Positions 1-5,956 of a stretch of 6,165 nt of DNA are shown in pieces. Source of the DNA: an uncultured Haloferula sp. (GTDB lineage Bacteria; Verrucomicrobiota; Verrucomicrobiae; Verrucomicrobiales; Akkermansiaceae); contig CAMLOZ010000233.1 in assembly GCA_946481625.1 (NCBI GenBank), forward strand, positions 1 through 6,165. The letters run 5' to 3'. The translations under genes were made by a program, and so were the position numbers. How positions within the stretch are numbered: the first letter of the stretch is position 1; each line of letters opens with the position of its first letter. The notes beneath the pieces are model-generated. The model had not been told where the DNA came from. It saw only the letters and a list, made by a program, of their open reading frames with translations, and did no database searches.

Positions 1-296
1 ACCGGCGACGGTGGCGAGGAGGAGAAGTAGTGCTCCGGGTCGTCATCGATGGAGAGCAGGCGGACGGGCTCCGGCACCACGGCCGGCTTGGCTTTCCAGC
101 GTCGCCACGGCTTTTCCGGACTGCCATTCCCGCTGAAGGCGGATTCCGCCGGGTCGAGGTGGAGGGACATCCCCTTCACCATCTCCCGCTCGAGATCGCG
201 CAGCGGGGGAATCAAGGAAACCCCGCCGAGCGCGAAGAGGCCGACACCGAGGATGACGGCGGCATTCACGAAGGTCCGGCGGGACGGAGCGCTCAC
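1..296 (-). CDS. Membrane-anchored protein of unknown function, N-terminal part (runs off left edge)
   Basis: Reading leftward from a GTG at 294-296, 98 codons stay open to the edge of the window. The GTG overlaps the TGA of the upstream kinase gene by 4 nt (GTGA), so the two are probably translationally coupled and in one operon. The N-terminus has a short basic stretch (R6, R7) and one hydrophobic segment at about residues 9-30, suggesting a signal anchor or uncleaved signal with the rest outside the cytoplasm. Then come an amphipathic stretch rich in acidic and basic residues (33-41), a Trp/Arg/Lys/Pro-rich linker (about 59-77), and a strand-like VRLLSIDDDPE segment (78-88) followed by a Ser/Pro-rich run. 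The IDDD segment after a single membrane segment faintly recalls the start of extracellular CHASE2-type sensor domains, but this is a guess. No family is firmly recognised. The GTG was chosen because it is the coupled start and directly precedes the membrane segment. Confidence 0.7.
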   Translation of the reverse strand, partial: MSAPSRRTFVNAAVILGVGLFALGGVSLIPPLRDLEREMVKGMSLHLDPAESAFSGNGSPEKPWRRWKAKPAVVPEPVRLLSIDDDPEHYFSSSPPSP

Positions 297-1255
297 GGGG
301 CATAGTCTCGCGCCTTGGCGAGCACCGGAGCGAGGGGTTTTTCAAGAGGCGATCCGGCGGTGACTTCAGCGAGAAAACGTGCGGCGACCGGGACGTGGGG
401 CGCATACCAGTCGTCGCCGCGGTTGCGGATGATATTGCCGAAGGCCCCGAGGGCCTGCATTAGCCGCTGTGCGGCGCACTCGCGGAAGATGGTGGCTTCC
501 GGACGGTCCTCCGCGATGTCTTCCCAGATATCAAGGATGCGCTCCCGGTCCTCCTCCGTGTGATCCATGTAGGGATCGAAGACCAGGGAGGCGATGTCGT
601 ACTCCTGGCGGCCGCGGCGCATCCCTTGGAAATCGATCCACCAGGCCTTGCCATCCTTGAGCAGCAGGTTCTGGGATTGGAAATCGCGGTGGACGAGATG
701 CTTCGCGCCGCTGCCGAGACGGCGGGCGAGATCCGTGAACTCCGGTGCCTCCCGTAGTTCGCCGGCGTCCATGCCGAGCAGGCCTTCGACCAGGTGGTCG
801 AAGAAATACTCCTGCTCCCAGCGGTAGAGGGACTCGTCGAAGGGCGGCATCAGCTCGAAGTCCTTCGGTCCCTTCGAATAGAAGAGTTTGTCGATCTGCG
901 TGAGGGCGGAACGGTAATAAGGCTCGCGCTCCCCGAAAGGCGTCCCCTTGAGCGAGTAGAGATCGATATCGCCGAGGTCCTCGACCAGCGCGACGCGCCG
1001 GTGCGGGATCTCGTAGAAGACCTCCGGGACGTTCAGCTTGGTGGCCCTGAGGAACTTCGCGACCGGCAGGAAGTTGTCGCTGTCCGGTCGCTCGTCCGTC
1101 CAGTGGATGCCAATGAAGGGATCGCGGCCGGGGGTCTTCACGCGCACGATCGTCCGGCCCGAGGCCCCCTTCTTGATGGGGGTCATGGTGACGGTCACGG
1201 TGGGATCGATCCCGAGATATTGTCGGGTGGCGTAGAGGATCGCGTCGGTCGGCAT
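293..1255 (-). CDS. amgK: APH-fold sugar kinase, AmgK-like (probable N-acetylmuramate/N-acetylglucosamine 1-kinase)
   Basis: This is a cytoplasmic kinase of the aminoglycoside phosphotransferase (APH/choline kinase) fold, 320 residues from the ATG at 1255, close to the usual AmgK length. Visible motifs are a glycine-containing nucleotide loop (G30-ASGR-T35), the catalytic loop HRDFQSQN (189-196, with D191 as base and N196 as metal ligand), and the IDFQ metal-binding motif (207-210, D208) followed by YDIASL. The segment RLMQALGAFGNI (264-275) resembles the conserved QR..K..G.F helix of AmgK. AmgK phosphorylates MurNAc or GlcNAc at C1 to make the substrate for MurU, and a MurU-like gene lies immediately upstream. 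A TTG at 1294 would add 13 residues and leave only 14 nt to that gene. The ATG is preferred because the added residues do not look like family sequence, but neither start has a good Shine-Dalgarno. The substrate is inferred; another sugar 1-kinase is possible. It is unlikely to be an antibiotic-resistance enzyme. Confidence 0.8.
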   Translation of the reverse strand: MPTDAILYATRQYLGIDPTVTVTMTPIKKGASGRTIVRVKTPGRDPFIGIHWTDERPDSDNFLPVAKFLRATKLNVPEVFYEIPHRRVALVEDLGDIDLYSLKGTPFGEREPYYRSALTQIDKLFYSKGPKDFELMPPFDESLYRWEQEYFFDHLVEGLLGMDAGELREAPEFTDLARRLGSGAKHLVHRDFQSQNLLLKDGKAWWIDFQGMRRGRQEYDIASLVFDPYMDHTEEDRERILDIWEDIAEDRPEATIFRECAAQRLMQALGAFGNIIRNRGDDWYAPHVPVAARFLAEVTAGSPLEKPLAPVLAKARDYAP

Positions 1256-1308
1256 CGCGGCGGGAGGTTCTTGGAAAGACTGCCGCGGGGACAAGGGGAA
1301 ATGCTGCC

Positions 1309-2217
1309 TCAGGGGGTGATGATTTCCCCTTCGATCACGGCTCCCGCTTCGACGGCCGCGTCCGGCCAGATGACAGAGTGCCGCAGCACGGCTCCGGCCC
1401 CGATCTCGGTTCGTGGGCCCACCACGCTGTTTTCGATGATGGCAGAGGGATGGATGACGGCATCCGGATGGATCCCCGGAGCAAGGGCGAGTTCGCGGTG
1501 GGCGGCGAGGTAGGCGGCCTTGTCGCCGAGGTCGCGCCAGTCGCCTTCGTCGAGGGTGATCGCCCCGAGGCGGCCTTGCTTGGCGAGTTCGAGGAACGCC
1601 GGGATGACGGCGATTTTTTCGCCGGCGGGGATGAGGTCGAGGAGTTCGGGGTCGAAGCAGTAGATGCCGGTGAAGACATGGGTACCGTCCGCGACCCCCA
1701 GCTTGCCGCGGATATCGGTCACGCGGTCACCCACGTCATTGAGGGCGATGTGGGTGGCGTGGCCTTGGGAGCGAAGGGCGAGAGTGACCGGGCAGTCCGA
1801 GGCTTCGTGGGCGGCGATGAGGCGGTCGAGGGGGATCGAGGAGTAAATGTCGCCGTTGTGGACGAGCACGCTGTCGCTGCCGATCCAGGAAGTGATGTTT
1901 TTGACGCCGCCACCGGTCTCCAGAAGCACCGGCTCGTGGAAAAGATGGGCAGGTTTTCCCTGAAATCGGCCTTTTCTCGGAATAATTCCATTCCCCGCCC
2001 GTATGCCGGGATCCTCACTTTCCCCATAGGACCACTTCTCCGGTAGGTGGTGGGTGTTGATGGCAAACTCGGTGATGCCGGCGGCGATGCAGGATTCCAT
2101 GGCCCACTCGATGAGGGGGCGATGGAAGAGAGGCACGAGGGGCTTCGGCAGCAGGTCGGTGAGCGGCCGGAGCCGCGTGCCGAGCCCGGCACCGGGAAGG
2201 AAGGCCTTGCGGATCAC
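1309..2217 (-). CDS. murU: Sugar-1-phosphate nucleotidyltransferase, MurU-like, with C-terminal beta-helix tail
   Basis: This 302-residue protein starts at a GTG. It has the nucleotidyltransferase signature GAGLGTRLRPLT (9-20) with PKPL (24-27, K25), the HEPVLLETGGG loop (94-104), the metal-binding NGD (121-123) and a second-metal W-R-D-L-G motif (227-231, D229). The family joins a sugar 1-phosphate to an NTP. The EPVLLETGGG stretch and the neighbouring AmgK-like kinase favour MurU, which makes UDP-MurNAc in peptidoglycan recycling and bypasses de novo synthesis by MurA/MurB. Pseudomonas MurU is about 220-225 residues. The excess here is mainly a C-terminal tail at about 248-300 with hexapeptide-type left-handed beta-helix rungs (for example HPDAVIHPSAII, VVGPRTEIGAGAVL), as in GDP-mannose pyrophosphorylase or GlmU-type enzymes. 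The tail is too short for an acyltransferase active site and may serve oligomerisation. Residues 63-86 look like an extra loop with unusual codons. Alternative substrates (GlcNAc-1-P, mannose-1-P, heptose-1-P) cannot be excluded. It is the first gene of the leftward cluster. Confidence 0.8.
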   Translation of the reverse strand: MIRKAFLPGAGLGTRLRPLTDLLPKPLVPLFHRPLIEWAMESCIAAGITEFAINTHHLPEKWSYGESEDPGIRAGNGIIPRKGRFQGKPAHLFHEPVLLETGGGVKNITSWIGSDSVLVHNGDIYSSIPLDRLIAAHEASDCPVTLALRSQGHATHIALNDVGDRVTDIRGKLGVADGTHVFTGIYCFDPELLDLIPAGEKIAVIPAFLELAKQGRLGAITLDEGDWRDLGDKAAYLAAHRELALAPGIHPDAVIHPSAIIENSVVGPRTEIGAGAVLRHSVIWPDAAVEAGAVIEGEIITP

Positions 2218-2433
2218 GCGCCGGATTTCCGGGGTTTGGTGGTGGCGGGCAAGGGATTTCGGCGGACGGTTCCCATACTATCGGATTCGGGCTGGCCCCG
2301 AACTACCCGAAAAGGGACAATTTCCCGCTCTGCCTGCGATGACCGCTTGGGGCATTTTCCGGCGCTGCCCGATCGGGTAGCACGTTCGAGGGATTGAGAA
2401 AATCCCTTTGCTAGCCCGTATTTGGCTCTGCCC
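2218..2433. promoter_or_regulatory. Divergent intergenic region between nucleotidyltransferase and haem-protein genes
   Basis: This 216-bp gap separates two genes read away from each other, so it must carry both promoters. It holds short dyads: a hairpin with TTCGGG at 2286-2291 and CCCGAA at 2297-2302, a further CCCGAA at 2306-2311, and an 18-bp imperfect palindrome centred on CCCGATCGGG (2364-2381, eight of nine pairs matching). No convincing -35/-10 pair was found on either strand. A weak rightward candidate is TTGAGA (2394-2399) with TATTTG (2419-2424), but its 19-bp spacing is poor. Neither start codon has a clear Shine-Dalgarno sequence. Confidence 0.5.
2364..2381. repeat. 18-bp imperfect palindrome, possible operator
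   Basis: GCTGCCCGATCGGGTAGC is self-complementary except for one pair (G2367 with T2378). It lies about 52 bp upstream of the ATG of the haem protein, where a regulator could act on the rightward promoter. Its right arm, TCGGGTAG (2373-2380), occurs inverted as CTACCCGA at 2303-2310. A transcription-factor site is an inference, because short GC-rich palindromes also arise by chance in such a genome. Confidence 0.3.
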
Positions 2434-5400
2434 ATGCATCGACCCAGCTTGTATCTAATCCCCATGGCCGCCGCCGGCAGCGCCATGGCCTTGCCGGAAG
2501 GCTTCACCATGAAGGAATTCGCCGGTCCGCCGAATGCGGACTACCCGGCGGCAATCACCGCGGCGGCAAACGGCGACGTGTACGTCTCCTCCGACCAGAA
2601 CGGATCGCTGGGCCACAAGCCGAAGATGGGGCGGATCATCCGCTGCCGGGACACGGACGGCGATGGCAAGGCGGACGAGTTCATCAAGTTCGTGCCGGAC
2701 GTGGACAGCCCGCGCGGCGGCCATTTCGTGGGCGACACGCTTTACCTGATCCACCCGCCTTTCCTGAGCAGCTTCCGGGACACGAACGGCGACGGCGAGG
2801 CGGACGAGAAGAAAGTGCTGCTTACCGGTCTCGGCGGCGGCATCGAGCACCCGCGCGGGGCGGACCACACGACCAACGGCGTGCGGATGGGCATCGATGG
2901 CTGGCTTTATATTTCGGTGGGTGATTTCGGCACGACTCCGGCGAAGGGCACGGATGGTTCGACCTACACGCTCTATGGCGGCGGCGTGATCCGCGTGCGG
3001 CCGGACGGTTCCCAGGTCGAACCCTATGCGGTGATGACCCGCAACATCTGCGATACGGCCATCTCGCCGGAACTGGATCTTTTCAGCCGCGACAACACGA
3101 ACGACGGCAAGGGCTGGAACACGCGCTTCCACCACTTCACCTCGCTAGGCGACCACGGCTATCCCCGCCTCTACCAGAATTTCGCGGACGAGGCGATCAA
3201 GCCGCTGGCGGACTACGGCGGTGGCTCGGGCACGGGAGCACTGTGGTTGAGCGAGCCGGGCTTCCCGCCGGAATTCACCGATGCGCTGTTCTCGACGGAC
3301 TGGACGACGGGGACGGTGCACTATCACCCGTGGAAACGCACGGGCGCGAGCTTCAAGGTCGAACAGAAAGACTTCGAGAAGCTGCCGCACGCGACGGATG
3401 TCGACGTGGATGGCAACTCACGCCTCTTCCTCGCCGACTGGCGGAACGGTGGCTTCGATTTCACTCCAGACAAGCAGGTCGGGAAAATCTTCATGGTGAC
3501 CTATTCCGGAGCGACACCGGCCAAATACACCGATGTCTCCAAGGCGAAGGATGAGGAGCTGGTGAAGCTGCTCGCTTCCGCCAGCGCGGTGCAGCGGCTG
3601 GAAGCCCAGCGCGAGATCCTGAAGCGAGGGAAGAAGCCGCCGTTCGCCGAGGGCATCTTCGCGATCGCGAAGGATGGCAAGCAGACGGTGGCGGTGCGCA
3701 CGGCGGCGATCTTCACCTTCAAGCAACTTTACGGGAAAGGCAGTACGAAGTACCTGACCGAACTGGTGGCCGACGAGTCCGTGCGCGAACAGGCGCTGCG
3801 GGCGATGACCGATGTGAAGTCGGAACTCGATGGCGTGGATCCGAAGGTCTATGTGGATGCGCTGCAGGACAAGAACCCGAGGGTGGCCTTGCAGGCATTG
3901 ATCGGGCTCGAGCGCCTGAAGGCGAAGAGCGCCGCACCGGCCATCTTTGCCGCCTCTTCCAACTGGCGGGAGGAGGGGGATTCGCCGCGGCTGGAGCACA
4001 CCGCGATGCAGGTCCTGGCCTCCCTGGAGAACATTCCGGTCTGCCTGAAGGCGGCGACGGACACGGCCACGCGCAAGCTGGCGTTGCGCGCGCTCGAACG
4101 CATCCACGACATGGAAGTGGTGGACGGATTGATCTCGCTGGTCGCGAAGTCCAACGACTACGACCTGCGCTTCGACGCGCTGGGGGCGCTGGCGCGGCTG
4201 AGCCACAAGGAGAAGCCTTGGAATCACAAGGACTGGTGGAACACCCGCCCGGACGACCGCGGCCCTTACTACGATCCGATCAAGTGGGAGGCTACGGACA
4301 AGATCCGGCTGGCGATCGAGAAGGGATTCGGGACGGTGCCGCAGGACCGTCAGAACGCGCTGCTGGACGTGCTGGGCAAGAACCGCCTGCCGGTGGCCGA
4401 ACTGAAGCTCTCCGGGGTGGACCCGCTGATGGCGGCGTTGGGCGCGAAGGAACTCAACAACACCCAGCTCATGCTGCTGGTGGAAGCGGCCAAGGATTCC
4501 AAACGGCCTTTCAACCAGCGATCCGAGGCCTACAAGGCGCTGGTCAAGGGCGGCGAGGCTTCCTCGATGCCTCACCGTCTGGCGGTGCTGGCGGCTTGGA
4601 CGCAAGACCAGGCGGTGGCTGCCGAGGCGGCCCAGTATGTGACGGACTTCGTGAACTCATCCGAGCGCGGCAACCAGATCGGCAATCTGCGCGAGATCGC
4701 CGCGAAGCAGGGCGATGCCGCGAGCCGGATCGCGTGGAAGTCGCTGCTGACGGTGCTGAATAGCCCGCTGGCGACGCCCCAGGCGAAGAAGCGGGTGCAG
4801 CAGGAGGTGGAGAAGAACCCGAAGGAGGTGGGCTTCTTCCTCGCGATCGCGGACCTGAAGCTCGGCGGATTCGACAAGCAGATCGATGCCGGCTTGAACT
4901 GGGACAGCGCCAAGGTGATCGAGGCGGCGAAGGCCGCGAGAGCGGCCGTGGCGGCTGGTGGCGGTGCCGGGAAGAAGGTGGCGGAGCTTCCGGTGGCCGA
5001 CGTGGCGAAGGCGGCGATGGGCGGGAAGGGCGACACCGCGACCGGGGAGCGGCTGTTCACCGCGCAGGGTTGCATCGCCTGCCACTCGATCGACCCGAAG
5101 GCGGAGCAGAAGGGGCCATATCTGGGTGCGGCCGGGGCGAAGTTCACGCGGGATTACCTGATCGATTCGATCCTGGAGCCGAACAAGGTGGTGGCGCAGG
5201 GCTTCCAGACGGCGATGCTGAGCATGAAGGACGGCACGGCGAAGATGGGTTTCATCACCGGCGAGGCGGACGGCGTGATCGAGATGCGCGACATCGCCGG
5301 GCAGGTGAGCAAGGTGAAGCGCGAGGACGTGAAGGAAGAGACGCACATGCCGCAATCGATGATGCCGCCGGGGTTGGCGGCGGGGCTGACGGTGGAGGAG

Positions 5401-5451
5401 TTCACTTCGCTGATCGAATACCTGGTTTCGCTCAAGGCGACGGGGGGCTGA
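2434..5451 (+). CDS. Secreted PVC-type haem-binding protein: beta-propeller, HEAT-like repeats and CxxCH cytochrome domain
   Basis: This 1005-residue protein begins with a signal peptide (R3; hydrophobic 5-15; probable cleavage after AMA at 17-19), so it should act in the periplasm or on the surface. Residues about 20-360 form a sorbosone/glucose-dehydrogenase-like beta-propeller of the 'putative membrane-bound dehydrogenase' type known from Planctomycetes and Verrucomicrobia. It carries two calcium-loop-like motifs, DTDGDGKADE (73-82) and DTNGDGEADE (116-125), and the family-typical NGVRMGIDGWLYISVGD block (148-164). Residues about 370-800 are alpha-helical HEAT-like repeats, interrupted by a Trp/Tyr-rich WWNTRPDDRGPYY segment (601-613). 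After an Ala/Gly-rich linker (about 830-850) comes the haem domain, with C880-I-A-C-H884 for covalent c-type haem and Met976/Met977 in SMMPPG as likely distal ligands. Such proteins are thought to oxidise sugars or polysaccharide-derived compounds and pass electrons to haem, but the substrate is unknown. A TTG at 2422 would add four residues; the ATG gives a better signal peptide. It appears monocistronic, followed by a terminator. Confidence 0.93.
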   Translation: MHRPSLYLIPMAAAGSAMALPEGFTMKEFAGPPNADYPAAITAAANGDVYVSSDQNGSLGHKPKMGRIIRCRDTDGDGKADEFIKFVPDVDSPRGGHFVGDTLYLIHPPFLSSFRDTNGDGEADEKKVLLTGLGGGIEHPRGADHTTNGVRMGIDGWLYISVGDFGTTPAKGTDGSTYTLYGGGVIRVRPDGSQVEPYAVMTRNICDTAISPELDLFSRDNTNDGKGWNTRFHHFTSLGDHGYPRLYQNFADEAIKPLADYGGGSGTGALWLSEPGFPPEFTDALFSTDWTTGTVHYHPWKRTGASFKVEQKDFEKLPHATDVDVDGNSRLFLADWRNGGFDFTPDKQVGKIFMVTYSGATPAKYTDVSKAKDEELVKLLASASAVQRLEAQREILKRGKKPPFAEGIFAIAKDGKQTVAVRTAAIFTFKQLYGKGSTKYLTELVADESVREQALRAMTDVKSELDGVDPKVYVDALQDKNPRVALQALIGLERLKAKSAAPAIFAASSNWREEGDSPRLEHTAMQVLASLENIPVCLKAATDTATRKLALRALERIHDMEVVDGLISLVAKSNDYDLRFDALGALARLSHKEKPWNHKDWWNTRPDDRGPYYDPIKWEATDKIRLAIEKGFGTVPQDRQNALLDVLGKNRLPVAELKLSGVDPLMAALGAKELNNTQLMLLVEAAKDSKRPFNQRSEAYKALVKGGEASSMPHRLAVLAAWTQDQAVAAEAAQYVTDFVNSSERGNQIGNLREIAAKQGDAASRIAWKSLLTVLNSPLATPQAKKRVQQEVEKNPKEVGFFLAIADLKLGGFDKQIDAGLNWDSAKVIEAAKAARAAVAAGGGAGKKVAELPVADVAKAAMGGKGDTATGERLFTAQGCIACHSIDPKAEQKGPYLGAAGAKFTRDYLIDSILEPNKVVAQGFQTAMLSMKDGTAKMGFITGEADGVIEMRDIAGQVSKVKREDVKEETHMPQSMMPPGLAAGLTVEEFTSLIEYLVSLKATGG

Positions 5452-5475
5452 GACACACCTTGTAGACTTTGATTT

Positions 5476-5509
5476 GGAGGCCGCCTGGAGACGGGCGGCC
5501 TTCTTTTTT
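5476..5509 (+). terminator. Rho-independent terminator after the haem-protein gene
   Basis: An 8-bp perfect stem pairs AGGCCGCC (5478-5485) with GGCGGCCT (5494-5501) around an 8-nt loop, and is extended by a G-U and a G-C pair at the base (5477/5502, 5476/5503). Six T residues follow at 5504-5509. It sits 24 bp after the TGA of the haem-protein gene and just before the blaI control region, so it should insulate the two transcription units. Confidence 0.92.
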
Positions 5510-5514
5510 GCAGG

Positions 5515-5557
5515 ACTCATTACATTTGTAGTGGACAACTCACTACAGTTGTGGTGG
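5515..5557. promoter_or_regulatory. Tandem BlaI/MecI-type operators upstream of blaI
   Basis: Two 20-bp blocks, 5515-5534 and 5538-5557, match at 17 of 20 positions and start 23 bp apart. Each contains a dyad of the BlaI/MecI type: TTACATTTGTAGT (centre 5525/5526) and CTACAGTTGTGGT (centre 5548/5549), resembling the known TACTACA-TATGTAGTA operators. The first contains the perfect arms TACA/TGTA; the second is degenerate in its right arm. The second block ends at the Shine-Dalgarno sequence, so bound repressor would block the promoter or early elongation. This implies autoregulation of the blaI-blaR unit. A clear -35/-10 pair was not resolved within the repeats. Confidence 0.82.
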
Positions 5558-5559
5558 AG
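5556..5559 (+). promoter_or_regulatory. Ribosome binding site of blaI
   Basis: GGAG lies 8 nt before the ATG at 5568. This spacing favours that ATG over the in-frame GTG at 5559, which would add only three residues and would itself overlap the GGAG. It is the only clear Shine-Dalgarno sequence found in the window, and it overlaps the end of the second operator block. Confidence 0.7.
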
Positions 5560-5567
5560 TGCACCCG

Positions 5568-5948
5568 ATGACTGCGCCGAATATTTCAGAATCGGAATGG
5601 GCCGTGATGGAGGTGCTGTGGGAGTCCGCTCCGCGGACCGCCTCGGAGGTGGCGAAGGTCCTGCGGGGCCGGACTGGCTGGGCAGAGAATACCGTGCGGA
5701 CCTTGCTGACCCGGCTGGTGGAGAAGGGCGCGTTGCAAGTCAGTGAAGGGGGCACGGCCAAGCTCTATTCGCCCGCGGTGAAGCGGGAGGATTGCGTGGA
5801 AGCCGAGAGTGAATCCTTCCTCGACCGAATTTTCCAGGGAGCGGCGAAACCGCTGCTCATTCACTTCGCCAGGAACGCGCACCTGACTCCGGAGGAGGTG
5901 CGCGAACTGAAGAAGATTCTCGATCAGTCCATAGAAAAAGAACCCTGA
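5568..5948 (+). CDS. blaI: BlaI/MecI/CopY-family transcriptional repressor
   Basis: This 126-residue protein matches the family's usual length. The N-terminal winged helix (about 1-72) opens with the characteristic ISESEWAVMEVLW (6-18), then SEVAKVL (26-32), the recognition helix WAENTVRTLLTRLVEKG (38-54), and a wing ending in KLYSP (65-69). Residues about 75-122 form the helical dimerisation region. Family members bind as dimers to TACA/TGTA operators, and two such sites lie directly upstream, so it very likely represses its own unit. In staphylococci the repressor is inactivated by cleavage at Asn101-Phe102 after BlaR1 signalling. The equivalent segment here is LLIHFARN (96-103), with His99-Phe100. 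The next gene, 8 bp on, encodes the cognate BlaR1-like M56 peptidase. PVC bacteria carry many such pairs with unknown signals, so the target need not be beta-lactam resistance. Confidence 0.93.
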   Translation: MTAPNISESEWAVMEVLWESAPRTASEVAKVLRGRTGWAENTVRTLLTRLVEKGALQVSEGGTAKLYSPAVKREDCVEAESESFLDRIFQGAAKPLLIHFARNAHLTPEEVRELKKILDQSIEKEP

Positions 5949-5956
5949 CTCCTGCC

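Noticed and set aside
73..82. A CRISPR array or large tandem repeat anywhere in the window
   Set aside because: Reading both strands showed no regularly spaced identical repeats except the two operator blocks near 5515-5557. The coordinates given are only a placeholder for this window-wide check.
293..1255. Aminoglycoside resistance phosphotransferase
   Set aside because: Only the general APH fold and catalytic motifs are shared. The AmgK-like C-terminal helix and the adjacent nucleotidyltransferase point to sugar metabolism.
794..1513. A 239-codon open frame on the plus strand across the kinase/nucleotidyltransferase junction
   Set aside because: It is antisense to two well-supported genes, low in complexity and rich in Arg, Gly and Glu, with no motif. 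It is a composition artefact.
1960..2031. A frameshift or sequencing error in the nucleotidyltransferase around the odd segment
   Set aside because: The frame is intact on both sides with conserved motifs in register, and the segment length is a multiple of three. An in-frame insertion or variable loop explains it better.
3418..4605. A 395-codon open frame on the minus strand inside the haem-protein gene
   Set aside because: Its translation is Arg/His/Leu-rich with no recognisable domain, and it lies fully antisense to a gene with strong family motifs. Long antisense frames are expected in GC-rich coding DNA.
4657..5538. A 293-codon minus-strand frame covering the haem domain and terminator
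   Set aside because: It reads as Arg/His/Leu repeats, spans a strong terminator and the adjacent promoter region, and has no domain. It is a shadow of the haem-protein gene.
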